Positions 14,053 to 21,422 of a DNA stretch of 23,468 nt are shown here, one piece after another; within the stretch, counting starts at the first letter, position 1, and each line of letters opens with the position of its first letter. The DNA is from Lachnospiraceae bacterium AM48-27BH. GTDB taxonomy: Bacteria; Bacillota; Clostridia; Lachnospirales; Lachnospiraceae. Where the stretch lies: assembly GCA_003478355.1 (NCBI GenBank), contig QUFC01000052.1, forward strand, positions 1 through 23,468, read 5' to 3'. The position numbers were made by a program, and so were the translations under genes. Below the pieces are notes generated by a model that saw only the letters and a program-made list of their open reading frames with translations, was not told where the DNA came from and did not search any database.

Positions 14053-15417
14053 TCAAAACGGTAATTCCATCTGTCGGGCTTCTTCCTCGGTCAGTTCACG
14101 AAAACCGTCCGTCAGATTTGAGCCTGTTGCCGATGGCTCGTTGTCGGGCGGTGGTATGCGTTCCCACCCTCGCTGTCTGCCATACTTGGCAAAGCTGCGT
14201 GGATTGGAAAACGGTCTCCATCCCTCAATGCTGTTGTTCATGATTTCATTGATTTCTCGGATTTCCCATTGCTTCGGCTCATCAAAAGGGTGGTTCAGAG
14301 CTTCTGCATAGATCAGCTTGGAGCAGACCTGTGTACCTTTGAAGTTATCAAGGAAAGACTGGATCAGTCCTGCTTTCGTGTCCTCCGGCATAAACTGCTT
14401 TTGCAGTTCTTTCAGTTCCTTGTCCATATCCTTTGATAAGGTCAGCTTTACAGGGAAGTTCTGATAGATGAACATGACTTCTGCCCACATCATATCAATG
14501 AACGCTCTGGATGCGGCTTCATCTTCCAGAATGTGAATCTCTGCATTTTCAGGGTGTACCATGATAGGCAGAAATCTACGGTTGCCGCTTCGGTCAAGGG
14601 GTAGAAAGTCCATCGTGTTGGAAGAACCTCCGAACACACATTGTCGCAAGCGGTCTGCCGGATGGGTTTCATACGGCACTTTATAGGTTTCTTTCGCCCT
14701 GCTGATAAAGGACTTAATATCCTCAATGCTCTTGGCATTGGCTGTGGCAATCATTTCCGACATTTCGATAATCCAATGCCCCTGCATTTTACGGTACACA
14801 TTGTCATCGTCAATCTTTTTCAGGTCATCGGAGAACCATTCATCTTTGACTGCCAGCAGACGGAAGAAAGTGGACTTTCCTGCACCCTGTCCACCCACAA
14901 GGCAGAGCATAACTTCAAACTTACAGCCGGGTTTGAACACTCTGCTGATTGCTCCCAACATGAACAGCCGTAATGCCTGATAAGTGTACTCGCCTTCCTC
15001 TGCTCCGAGAAATCGGGGCAAGGCATAGCGGATGCGTTCTGTTCCGTCCCATTCCAGACCGTTCAGATAATCTCGGATAGGGTGGTACTTGTTGCTGTCA
15101 GCGATAATGGAAAGGGCTTTCTGTATTTTCTTCTCGCTGGTCAGACTATATTTATCTTCCAGATAGAGCATGAGATAATTTAAGTCCGTGTCGGTCAAGG
15201 TCGCTGTCTGCTTGCTCCACCAAAGCGGCTTCACAATGTCGATACGCTCGGTAAGAATGTTATATCTGACAGCACCTTGCAGAACGGGGTCATTCTGAAA
15301 AACGGTCAGACAGTTGCGTATGCTGTTCTTGATTGCTCCGTTATCGGTCAAGTCCAGACTTCCTCTGACTTCTTCCACGGTCATGCTCGGCTGTGTGTCC
15401 TGCAATTCGCTGTTCAA
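14053..15417 (-). CDS. VapE-family replication ATPase/helicase
   Basis: This 454-aa protein belongs to the virulence-associated E family, P-loop ATPases related to SF3-type helicases. The helical N-terminus contains HPIRDYLNGLEWDGTERI. Walker A is CLVGGQGAGKSTFFRLL (P-loop at 175-182), followed by WIIEMSEM (Walker B-like), FGGSSNTMDFLPLDRSGNRR (sensor region) and a C-terminal domain ending in EEEARQMELPF. Together with the CHC2 primase upstream, which it overlaps by 77 bp, it probably forms the replication module of the excised element. The start ATG at 15417 lies inside the primase gene. Confidence 0.9.
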   Translation of the reverse strand: MNSELQDTQPSMTVEEVRGSLDLTDNGAIKNSIRNCLTVFQNDPVLQGAVRYNILTERIDIVKPLWWSKQTATLTDTDLNYLMLYLEDKYSLTSEKKIQKALSIIADSNKYHPIRDYLNGLEWDGTERIRYALPRFLGAEEGEYTYQALRLFMLGAISRVFKPGCKFEVMLCLVGGQGAGKSTFFRLLAVKDEWFSDDLKKIDDDNVYRKMQGHWIIEMSEMIATANAKSIEDIKSFISRAKETYKVPYETHPADRLRQCVFGGSSNTMDFLPLDRSGNRRFLPIMVHPENAEIHILEDEAASRAFIDMMWAEVMFIYQNFPVKLTLSKDMDKELKELQKQFMPEDTKAGLIQSFLDNFKGTQVCSKLIYAEALNHPFDEPKQWEIREINEIMNNSIEGWRPFSNPRSFAKYGRQRGWERIPPPDNEPSATGSNLTDGFRELTEEEARQMELPF

Positions 15418-15967
15418 GTTTCATCACCTCTTTTCTCTGCTCGGCTACAAGAGCTTTCTTTTCTTCGGGAGTGTCATAGAGAAGAATATCCAGCAGGTAT
15501 TCGATATAGCTTTTCTTCTCCAATGCTTCCACAAAAAGCGGGTGCCACACTTCATCCGTCCGTTGCGGTGCGTATTGCTTTTCCCACTTCCTCAGAAGAT
15601 GGAAGTAATCGGACAGCACCTTGTAGCAGTGATTTTCTTCCTGCTGATATTTCTGCTCCGGGGTAGGCTCTCGGATTTTCGGTCTGATTGACGGTTTCTG
15701 TCTGCTGTCATAGCTGATACCAAAATCATCAGCTATCTTCATGGCGGCTTCTTTGCTCGGCAAGCCAAACAGTCGGGAAACAAAGTCAACTGCGTCTCCA
15801 TCTGCCTGACAGCCAAAGCAATGAAAGCGGCGGTCAAGTTTCATGCTGGGGTTCTTATCATTGTGAAAGGGGCAGACCGCCATTCCGTTTCGTCTAATAC
15901 GGATTCCATAGCGTTCTGCCGCCTGTCGGGTTGTTACATTCTGTTTTACTGCTTCAAATAAATTCAA
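15341..15967 (-). CDS. CHC2 zinc-finger primase-like protein
   Basis: The 208-aa product starts with TTG at 15967 (NLFEAVKQNVTTRQAAERYG), 9 nt after AGGAGG; the only nearby ATG is in another frame and gives six codons. The DnaG-type zinc finger is CPFHNDKNPSMKLDRRFHCF with GC next (CPFH and CFGC about 16 residues apart), followed by ADGDAVDFVSRLFG. It lacks the TOPRIM catalytic domain, so it would recognise templates together with the VapE ATPase rather than act alone. The C-terminal half is helical and charged. Confidence 0.85.
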   Translation of the reverse strand: MNLFEAVKQNVTTRQAAERYGIRIRRNGMAVCPFHNDKNPSMKLDRRFHCFGCQADGDAVDFVSRLFGLPSKEAAMKIADDFGISYDSRQKPSIRPKIREPTPEQKYQQEENHCYKVLSDYFHLLRKWEKQYAPQRTDEVWHPLFVEALEKKSYIEYLLDILLYDTPEEKKALVAEQRKEVMKLEQRIAGHTAEHDRGRSQRKSGLDR

Positions 15968-15992
15968 TAGGCATTTCCTCCTGAAATAGAAA

Positions 15993-16030
15993 AAGCACCT
16001 GCTATTTTCCAAATGAAACGGCAAGTGCCT
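15993..16030 (-). terminator. Terminator between the MobL relaxase and the primase
   Basis: AGGCACTTGC (16021-16030) pairs with GCAGGTGCTT (15993-16002), followed by TTTTT. The stem starts next to the relaxase stop codon, and the primase TTG start is only about 23 nt past the U-run. Confidence 0.7.
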
Positions 16031-16031
16031 G

Positions 16032-17624
16032 TTAAAGTTCCATATCCTGTTTTTTCTGCTTGGGTGCTTTCTGCACCTGTTTCTGTTTCTTCTGTTCCTG
16101 CTCATACTGCAAGCGTTCTTTGAGAGAATGCTTCGGCTCTGGCTGTTTCTCTCCCGTCTGTTCCGGCGATAGAACCTTGCTAACCCAGTAGCGAATATCT
16201 TTCATCGGCTTCAATTCTTCATTGACTGCGGCAAGCTGTTCTTTCAGATCAGCGTGAGTAGTCCGCAGACCGTCATATTCTTTTTGCAAGGCTTTCAAAT
16301 CCACATTCAAATCAGCACCATGCTTTTTCAGAATGCGGTATGCCTTATTAAAAGCGGTCAGCTCGTCCTTATGACTTTCGACATAGGCTTCCTTTCGGAT
16401 TTTCCAGCCGATTTTGATATACTTGTCATGGACTGCTTTATGCTTTTCACAATCAGCAACGGCGGTCTGAATGGCGGTAATGGCTTTCATGCGGTTAGCG
16501 GCTTTCTGCATATCTTCACGAATGGCAGTAGCCTTTTCACTCACCCCTTGCAGGGCAATGTCCAAATCTTCCAGCGTGAAAAGCTCATGCCGTTGTAGAT
16601 AGACGGTCGCTTGGGAAATGGTTTTCAAATCATCGGTCGTGCCTTTCTGCTGTCCGTATCTCGACCATTCGCTACGCTCTGCCTTTCGCAGATTCAGATA
16701 ATCACGCAGTAGAACGGCAAGGTTCGGAGAAGCATTTTTCTTTTCCGCTTCATTTTCTGCAATGACTTCTTTGGTGGCTTCCAGAATGTCAGCAATCCAG
16801 TCACGCAGACTTTTGATAGTGCTGCGGATAGCGTTCATCATGCGGTTGGCGGCTTTAATGTCTCGGTTGAGATTGCCGATGTTGGTGGCAATGCCTTTTC
16901 GCTCCAACGCAGAGACAGCCGTTCCCATGTGGACTGTCGGGATAATGTCAAGTCCCTGTCTTTCATAGGAACGCATATCAATCCGTTCTGGACTTCCGGC
17001 AAGTTCCAGATATTTGTTCTGAACAATTTCCCAACCATGCCGCCATTCCTCGGCATGGTACTGTTCGTTCCAGTCAACGGTATCTTCCTTATGGCTTTTC
17101 CATCTGCCGGATGGGAGCTTGATACGCTCGCCGTTTTCGTCAAGGTCATAAACCTTGCGGCTCTTAGGCATCCATTTTCCATTTTCATCAATGGCTCGCA
17201 TGGTCAGCATGAAATGGCAATGGGGATTGTGTCCCGGCGGATCGGGGTCATGGATTGCGAAATCACAACACATTCCCTTTGAAACAAACTGTTCCTCGCA
17301 GTATTCTTTGACCATCTGCGGTAACAGCTCCATCGGGACTTCTCTGGGCAGGGCGGCAACAAACCGTCTTGCAAGCTGTGAGTTCCATTGCTTTTCGATT
17401 TCTTCAACGGAGTTCCAGAGGGTTGCTCGGTCTGCATATTCGGGTGGAGCATTTGGGGGCAGCATGATTTCCGTATAGACCACTTCTTTTTTGCAAGTGT
17501 AATTCTTGGTTTTCTGGTCATACTCGGAAAACAGCTTTTCTCCGGCTTGGTAGGCAGCTCCGGCAACCGCAGAGTTGCCTTTGCTTCGCTGAGTGATTTT
17601 GATATTGAAGTGGGGTACTGGCAA
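16032..17624 (-). CDS. MobA/MobL-family relaxase (MOBQ)
   Basis: This 530-aa relaxase starts with TTG at 17624 (PVPHFNIKITQRSKGNSAV) 10 nt after AGGAGG. The N-terminal domain shows the catalytic Tyr in GAAYQAGEKL (Tyr25), FAIHDPD and the metal site HNPHCHFMLTMR (132-143). The region after residue 200 is a long coiled-coil/helical tail, with a basic KKQKQVQKAPKQKKQ end. It is of a different class from the relaxase at 4339-5970. Its oriT candidate lies upstream at 17855-17893, the usual MOBQ position. Confidence 0.93.
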   Translation of the reverse strand: MPVPHFNIKITQRSKGNSAVAGAAYQAGEKLFSEYDQKTKNYTCKKEVVYTEIMLPPNAPPEYADRATLWNSVEEIEKQWNSQLARRFVAALPREVPMELLPQMVKEYCEEQFVSKGMCCDFAIHDPDPPGHNPHCHFMLTMRAIDENGKWMPKSRKVYDLDENGERIKLPSGRWKSHKEDTVDWNEQYHAEEWRHGWEIVQNKYLELAGSPERIDMRSYERQGLDIIPTVHMGTAVSALERKGIATNIGNLNRDIKAANRMMNAIRSTIKSLRDWIADILEATKEVIAENEAEKKNASPNLAVLLRDYLNLRKAERSEWSRYGQQKGTTDDLKTISQATVYLQRHELFTLEDLDIALQGVSEKATAIREDMQKAANRMKAITAIQTAVADCEKHKAVHDKYIKIGWKIRKEAYVESHKDELTAFNKAYRILKKHGADLNVDLKALQKEYDGLRTTHADLKEQLAAVNEELKPMKDIRYWVSKVLSPEQTGEKQPEPKHSLKERLQYEQEQKKQKQVQKAPKQKKQDMEL

Positions 17625-17655
17625 TTTGTGTGAACCTCCTTTCGGTGCAAAAAAA

Positions 17656-17681
17656 TGACCGATACTTTTCAGCAGCGGTCA
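17656..17681 (-). terminator. Hairpin with seven-U run just before mobL
   Basis: TGACCG / CGGTCA (17676-17681 and 17656-17661) with a 14-nt loop, followed on the minus strand by T7 (17649-17655). The relaxase start is 24 nt beyond, leaving space for a ribosome binding site but not for a promoter. Confidence 0.7.
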
Positions 17682-17854
17682 GGTGGTGGAATATAAACTT
17701 GCTGTCGGGGAATGATTGCTTGCAATCGTTTCCCGGCGGCAAGTCCACAAAGGGGTAGTTGGCAAAGCCAACGCAGGGGAAGTGTAGCTTCCCCTGTATG
17801 ATTGGAGCAGACTGCGGAAATCATCAGCTCCCTGCAAGGGGCTTTCGGCAGAAC

Positions 17855-17893
17855 GCAATGCACAACCTTTAGGTGGTGTATAATTGCGCCCTT
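17855..17893 (+). other. oriT of the inserted element, RSF1010/pIP501-type nick region
   Basis: TAATTGCGCCCTT (17881-17893) differs by one base from the RSF1010-type nick region TAAGTGCGCCCT; the nick would fall between 17888 and 17889. Directly 5' is an imperfect inverted repeat (GCAATGCACAACC at 17855-17867 with GGTGGTGTATAATTGC at 17872-17887, loop TTTA), as in known MOBQ origins. The remaining spacer down to the relaxase (17682-17854) has further hairpins (GTTGGCAAAGCCAAC, and AGGGGAAGTGTAGCTTCCCCT), probably accessory sites. Confidence 0.75.
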
Positions 17894-17909
17894 TTTCCAA
17901 AAGGGTCTT

Positions 17910-18215
17910 TTAGCTCCCGTTCGGCTGCCCCAATTCCTTTCGGTTCGCAATCAGCAAATCCAACTTCTTTTGAACCGCTTCGCTGTGAAAGATGAAAGTC
18001 AAAAGCTCCATCACATCATCATCGGTCAGAGTGGTCGGCTCTTTCAAAAAGGTTTCCAACATTCCGGCACGAGTGCAAAGGCGGTGGGTTCGCTCACTTC
18101 GGGTCAACCTCTTTAATTCGCTCTGCAATCGCTTTTCCTTGTGCATGGCTGCGGTCAGCTTTCGCTCGACCACATATTTCTCACGCTCCAATTTTTCCAG
18201 TTCTTCTTTACTCAT
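17910..18215 (-). CDS. DUF3847-type small protein
   Basis: The 101-aa product starts MSKEELEKLEREKYVVERKL, a charged coiled coil, then RLTRSERTHRLCTRAGMLET and a helical end with LTDDDVMELLTFIFHSEAVQ. This is a family found upstream of MobA/MobL in Clostridial mobilizable elements (DUF3847). RTHRLCTRAG resembles the basic segment of relaxosome accessory proteins, so a MobC-like role at oriT is plausible but unproven. The ATG at 18215 is 7 nt after AAGGAG; a TTG at 18221 is too close to it. Confidence 0.8.
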   Translation of the reverse strand: MSKEELEKLEREKYVVERKLTAAMHKEKRLQSELKRLTRSERTHRLCTRAGMLETFLKEPTTLTDDDVMELLTFIFHSEAVQKKLDLLIANRKELGQPNGS

Positions 18216-18251
18216 AGACAAGCTCCTTTCGCAATAATGGATAAAACAAAA

Positions 18252-18277
18252 GCGACCAACTTTTTACGGTTGATCGC
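18252..18277 (-). terminator. Terminator between the HD gene and DUF3847
   Basis: GCGATCAAC / GTTGGTCGC (18269-18277 and 18252-18260, one mismatch) with an 8-nt loop, followed by TTTTGTTTT. It lies 24 bp beyond the HD gene and about 30 nt before the DUF3847 start. Confidence 0.75.
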
Positions 18278-18301
18278 CTTTGGCTTAGACAATACTTATA
18301 A

Positions 18302-18859
18302 CTATTTTTCTATCTTTGCAAGTGTATCCTCTCGTATAGCTTGTCGTAATGTAGTAAGATATTCTGAAAAACTCACTCGGTCATCTGCATAAGTCAAATT
18401 TAATTTATACTCTTTCGGAATCCATGTAGATAAATCAGAAGCGTTATGCTGAATTAAAGCTTCCAAGCTATCAATAGCTTTATATATCTTAGCTTCGACA
18501 GTTTTTCTTTCTGTCATCTCATTATATAGAGCTTTCATTTCTTCTGCATAATAAGACGGTAACGTATCTATCCAGTTAAATAGTAAATTTTCTTCTATAT
18601 CCTCATGCACTTGCTTTTTATCAAAGGTAGGAATGTCTCCTGTAAAGCATTCACCCAAATCATGAATAATACACATACGAATAACTTTATCCATATCAAC
18701 ATCTGGAAACTCATCCCGCATAAAAAAAGCCATCAGCGTCATCATCCAGCTATGTTCTGCTACACTCTCGTGTCTTCCTTTCGATGTATAGCAATGCCTT
18801 GTCGTATCTTTTAAACGCTCAGCGACACTTAGCGCATTTAATAATTCTCTGGAATTCAT
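18302..18859 (-). CDS. HD-domain hydrolase (YfbR-like nucleotidase group)
   Basis: This 185-aa protein has the HD metal ligands in order: His in RHESVAEHSWMM (His30 and His36), HD in CIIHDLGECFTGDIP (66-67) and Asp129 in KAIDSLEALIQH. That is the HD_3 group containing E. coli YfbR, a 5'-deoxyribonucleotidase. Activity on dNMPs is therefore likely but not certain. ATG follows GGAGGT. It is clearly more AT-rich than the flanking genes and follows a phosphoribosyltransferase remnant, so the pair looks like imported nucleotide-metabolism cargo. The gene itself appears intact. Confidence 0.85.
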   Translation of the reverse strand: MNSRELLNALSVAERLKDTTRHCYTSKGRHESVAEHSWMMTLMAFFMRDEFPDVDMDKVIRMCIIHDLGECFTGDIPTFDKKQVHEDIEENLLFNWIDTLPSYYAEEMKALYNEMTERKTVEAKIYKAIDSLEALIQHNASDLSTWIPKEYKLNLTYADDRVSFSEYLTTLRQAIREDTLAKIEK

Positions 18860-18877
18860 AATTTTACCTCCACATTA

Positions 18878-19048
18878 TCAAATTACATATTCATTTTCTC
18901 TTACTCCATATAATCTATCTCCGGTATCTCCATTATACGGCAGTAAATACCCATCTTCTCTAATTCCGTCTGCCATATGGACTAAAAATAGCTTCACTTC
19001 TGGATGCTCCTTAAAAATTCGTTCTATTCCAGATTGACATCCGAACAT
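18878..19048 (-). pseudogene. C-terminal remnant of an uracil phosphoribosyltransferase-like gene
   Basis: A 56-codon frame contains GIERIFKEHPEVKLF and DGYLLPYNGDTGDRLYGV. In uracil phosphoribosyltransferases the matching C-terminus reads roughly GI-HPDV-GYIVPGLGDAGDRLFG, where the GDAGDR loop binds uracil. The PRPP-binding part is missing and a TAA stop lies just upstream in frame. It ends 19 bp before the HD gene start, so the two were probably one operon before truncation. The 163 bp upstream (19049-19211) are AT-rich and hold no recognisable gene. Confidence 0.6.
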
Positions 19049-19211
19049 AATTTATAATTGCAGGACTATGTCCTTACTCGAAGTATATCATATCTGTATT
19101 TCTAATTCAACATTGTACACCTCATATAATCTGTATTTTTCAGCTAACAGCCAAAGAAAACATCAAGTGCAGACCCGACATTTTGACCGCAAATCAACCC
19201 AAAATGCTACA

Positions 19212-19502
19212 TCATTCCATCTGGCTATTGAAACCGTTTTGCTTGGCGTTCTCGCTTGCTTTTCGTCTGCGTTCCTCGCTGTACGGCGGTTGCAGACGGA
19301 TAGAAAGTCTGGACTTGTCCAGAAGATAAGTCACACCGCCTTGCTCATGGGATTTTTCCAGTCGGCAGAGATCGGGGTGCTTTTTACTGAACAATGCCAG
19401 TCGCTTTCGCAGGCTGGCATTGTAGGTGTAGATACTGGCTGTGTCCTCGCCCTCATTAAAGAGGATGATAGTTTCTTTTTCATACTTCGTCAGCTTCGCC
19501 AT
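19212..19502 (-). CDS. Conserved small protein of mobilizable elements, function unknown
   Basis: The 96-aa product starts MAKLTKYEKETIILFNEGED after GGAGAA and ends KASENAKQNGFNSQME. SIYTYNASLRKRLALFSKKH and QPPYSEERRRKASENAK are features I associate with small proteins encoded next to TnpV in Clostridial elements. No catalytic motif is visible; the C-terminus is basic and could bind DNA. It overlaps the upstream gene by 23 bp, indicating coupled translation. Confidence 0.75.
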   Translation of the reverse strand: MAKLTKYEKETIILFNEGEDTASIYTYNASLRKRLALFSKKHPDLCRLEKSHEQGGVTYLLDKSRLSIRLQPPYSEERRRKASENAKQNGFNSQME

Positions 19503-19776
19503 AACTTTTCTCCATGTGATGATTCCAGTAGCTATCCATAATGACTGCCTTGTGCTGGTAGTATTCCTGCATCTGCAAACGCAGATTGTAGTAGAAACGA
19601 CGATACCATTTGTCGCACTTCTCGTCACTCAGCTTGACCGACAGCATATAGAACAGTTTCTTTGCCGCCGGATCAGGAGTAAGGGCAGCTACATAACGCA
19701 AACGCTCAACCGTTGCTTCACGGTTCGGACAGCCAAAGGTATACAGGGTTTTCATTTCCTTCAGGTTCATTTTCAT
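19480..19776 (-). CDS. Conserved small protein of mobilizable elements, function unknown
   Basis: The 98-aa product starts MKMNLKEMKTLYTFGCPNRE 8 nt after AAGGAGG. It is mostly helical, with PNREATVERLRYVAALTPDP and an aromatic/basic stretch WYRRFYYNLRLQMQEYYQHK. I recognise it only as a recurrent partner of the 96-aa gene it overlaps. A strong terminator-like hairpin stands 32 bp before its start. Confidence 0.75.
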   Translation of the reverse strand: MKMNLKEMKTLYTFGCPNREATVERLRYVAALTPDPAAKKLFYMLSVKLSDEKCDKWYRRFYYNLRLQMQEYYQHKAVIMDSYWNHHMEKSYGEADEV

Positions 19777-19807
19777 TCAAAAGTCCTCCTTGATAGTTGA
19801 TAAAATA

Positions 19808-19846
19808 AAAGCGACAGATACTCAGAATAGAAATACCTGTCGCTTT
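19808..19846 (-). terminator. Strong hairpin with U-run before the 98-aa gene
   Basis: AAAGCGACAG / CTGTCGCTTT, a perfect 10-bp stem with a 19-nt loop, is followed by TATTTTATC. The downstream segment TCGCTTTTATTTTATC closely resembles TCGCTTTTGTTTTATC after the hairpin at 18252, so the two may share an origin. Confidence 0.8.
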
Positions 19847-19885
19847 GCTCACGATATTAAATTGTTGGTTCTGCACTTGACTTTT

Positions 19886-20158
19886 TTACTTAAAGTCGGG
19901 CAGTTCGTATATCTCTTTCATCAGCAGAACGCCCATTGTAAAACCATACTTGAAATGTTCCTCGGTCTGCATAGTCTGGCAGTCTGCAAAATTGTCATTG
20001 AGCTTATCCAGCTTCGCATAATCTTCTTTGCTCAATGTCTGCTCAAAGTATCGCATGATGTCTGCGATTGCCTGTCCTGCTTCCCGAAACTTCTCTGATT
20101 TCGGTACTACCGTTTCTGCCGGATAAATCTCTCCATTGAAGATTGCTTCTAAAATCAT
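19886..20158 (-). CDS. DUF6809-type small protein
   Basis: The 90-aa product starts MILEAIFNGEIYPAETVVPK after AAGGAGCG and has helices with QAIADIMRYFEQTLSKEDYA and a TEEHFKYGFTMGVLLMKEIY end. This matches the DUF6809 proteins common in gut Clostridia elements; function unknown. The YPAETVVP and FKYGFTMG segments are the conserved ends of the family as I recall them. It follows TnpV by 17 bp. Confidence 0.75.
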   Translation of the reverse strand: MILEAIFNGEIYPAETVVPKSEKFREAGQAIADIMRYFEQTLSKEDYAKLDKLNDNFADCQTMQTEEHFKYGFTMGVLLMKEIYELPDFK

Positions 20159-20175
20159 AAATTCACGCTCCTTTC

Positions 20176-20523
20176 TCAGCAGTAAATCAGCTCGCCCTTG
20201 ATGGCTTCCTCAGCCTGTGCAACACAAGCGTTCATCTGGCGAACCCATTCGATTTGATTTTCGGCTTTGAGCTGCTCCGTCACGCCGTATGCCTTTGCAA
20301 GCTGTGGCACGATGATTTCCATACGCTTCTTGGCGGTTTCCTCAATCTCCGCACAATGCTCATAGAGAGTTTCATTCAGCACCATGTCGGAGAACAGGAC
20401 TGGATTAGCCAGTCGCAGATACTCCTTTCGCATCCGTCCCCACTTGCCAAGACGGATATTCGGATTTTTCAGCTTGATGTCGGGGATGTAGTAGTCTCCA
20501 CATTTGATAAAATTCAGTTCCAT
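20176..20523 (-). CDS. tnpV: TnpV family transposon protein
   Basis: The 115-aa product starts MELNFIKCGDYYIPDIKLKN at ATG 20523, 7 nt after AAAGGTG; a TTG six bases earlier is too close to the site. It has the TnpV plan: an N-terminal GDYYIPDI strand, LGKWGRMRKEYLRL, then a helical region with AEIEETAKKRMEIIV and NQIEWVRQMNA. TnpV occurs next to recombinases in Tn4451-like elements without known activity. It directly follows the recombinase tail frame. Confidence 0.88.
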   Translation of the reverse strand: MELNFIKCGDYYIPDIKLKNPNIRLGKWGRMRKEYLRLANPVLFSDMVLNETLYEHCAEIEETAKKRMEIIVPQLAKAYGVTEQLKAENQIEWVRQMNACVAQAEEAIKGELIYC

Positions 20524-20525
20524 AT

Positions 20526-21398
20526 TCAAGCACCTTTCTTTCTGTGATATTCTTCCCTGCGTTTGGCAAGGGTAGTTTCATAGCGTTTGATTGCATCGGG
20601 GTCTCCGGCTTCTGCATCGGCTTTCATTTTCTGATAGCTTCTGACAGTAGCTTGGCTCTGATACTTTCGCATTTCAGCCAGCTTCTTTGCTGCTTCTTCA
20701 TCGGTCTTGGCAAGCTCTACAAGGGCTTCACGCTCTGCCTGTCGCTTGGCAGTTCTTGTCCTCGTGTATTCAGCCTTGCGTTCTGCCATCATAGCGGCAT
20801 ATTCGGGGTCTGCCGCCATGCGTTCTTCCTCACGCTCCTTTTTTCGCTGTCTGGCTACGGCTTCTTTTTCTTTCAAGGCTTGCCATTCCTCGGCGGCTTT
20901 CGGGTCTGTCTTGGCGGCTTCTTTCAGCTCCTTTCGGGAAAGTTTCTTTTGCCTGTTGGCTCGTTCTGTCCGTTTGCGTTCCGCTTCCAGTAGCTTTTCA
21001 CGCTGTAAGCGTTCCTTTTCTTCCATTTGGGCGATATAGGCAGGGTCGGCTTCTCTGGCTTCCTTGATTTTCTGCTGTCTGCGGTGGTTTCGCTCACGCT
21101 GCAAGGCAAGTTTGCGTTCATATTCAGCAATAGCTTCCGGGTCTCCGGCTTCAACAGCTTTCATCAATGCTGCTTTTTTCTGTTTCTGAACCTCTGCGGC
21201 TCGTTTCGCCTTTTCCTGCTTCTTTCGCAACTGCTCGGCTTCGATGGCGGCAATGCGTTCTTCTTCGGAAACAGTTTCAACAGGGGGATAGTAGTTGCCG
21301 ATGAAGTTGAAATAAATGTCGATATTCTGCTGACGGTAAACGGTGCGACCACCTGTGGCTTCGTGGACTTCCACTCTGTCAATAAAGGCATAGAGCAT
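20526..21398 (-). CDS. C-terminal part of the split serine recombinase, with charged repeat tail
   Basis: Residues 1-40 (FIDRVEVHE, NIDIYFNFIGNYYPP) are the C-terminal DUF4368-like end normally fused to a large serine recombinase. The frame is the direct in-phase continuation of the gene at 21423-22913 past a single TGA. The remaining 250 residues are Lys/Glu/Arg-rich helices with a recurring A-x-DP-x-A unit; the Asp falls at 86, 118, 165, 197, 233 and 266. The ATG has a GAGGAA about 11 nt upstream, so reinitiation after the TGA is possible. Otherwise this is the untranslated 3' part of a broken gene. Confidence 0.8.
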   Translation of the reverse strand: MLYAFIDRVEVHEATGGRTVYRQQNIDIYFNFIGNYYPPVETVSEEERIAAIEAEQLRKKQEKAKRAAEVQKQKKAALMKAVEAGDPEAIAEYERKLALQRERNHRRQQKIKEAREADPAYIAQMEEKERLQREKLLEAERKRTERANRQKKLSRKELKEAAKTDPKAAEEWQALKEKEAVARQRKKEREEERMAADPEYAAMMAERKAEYTRTRTAKRQAEREALVELAKTDEEAAKKLAEMRKYQSQATVRSYQKMKADAEAGDPDAIKRYETTLAKRREEYHRKKGA

Positions 21399-21422
21399 GG
21401 TGTCCGTCAGTTCCTCGCAGTT

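Noticed and set aside
19163..19880. CTGCACTTGA inverted at 19163-19172 and 19871-19880 as possible element ends
   Set aside because: Only 10 bp, internal to the inserted element and not associated with a recombinase or gene breakpoint; probably chance.
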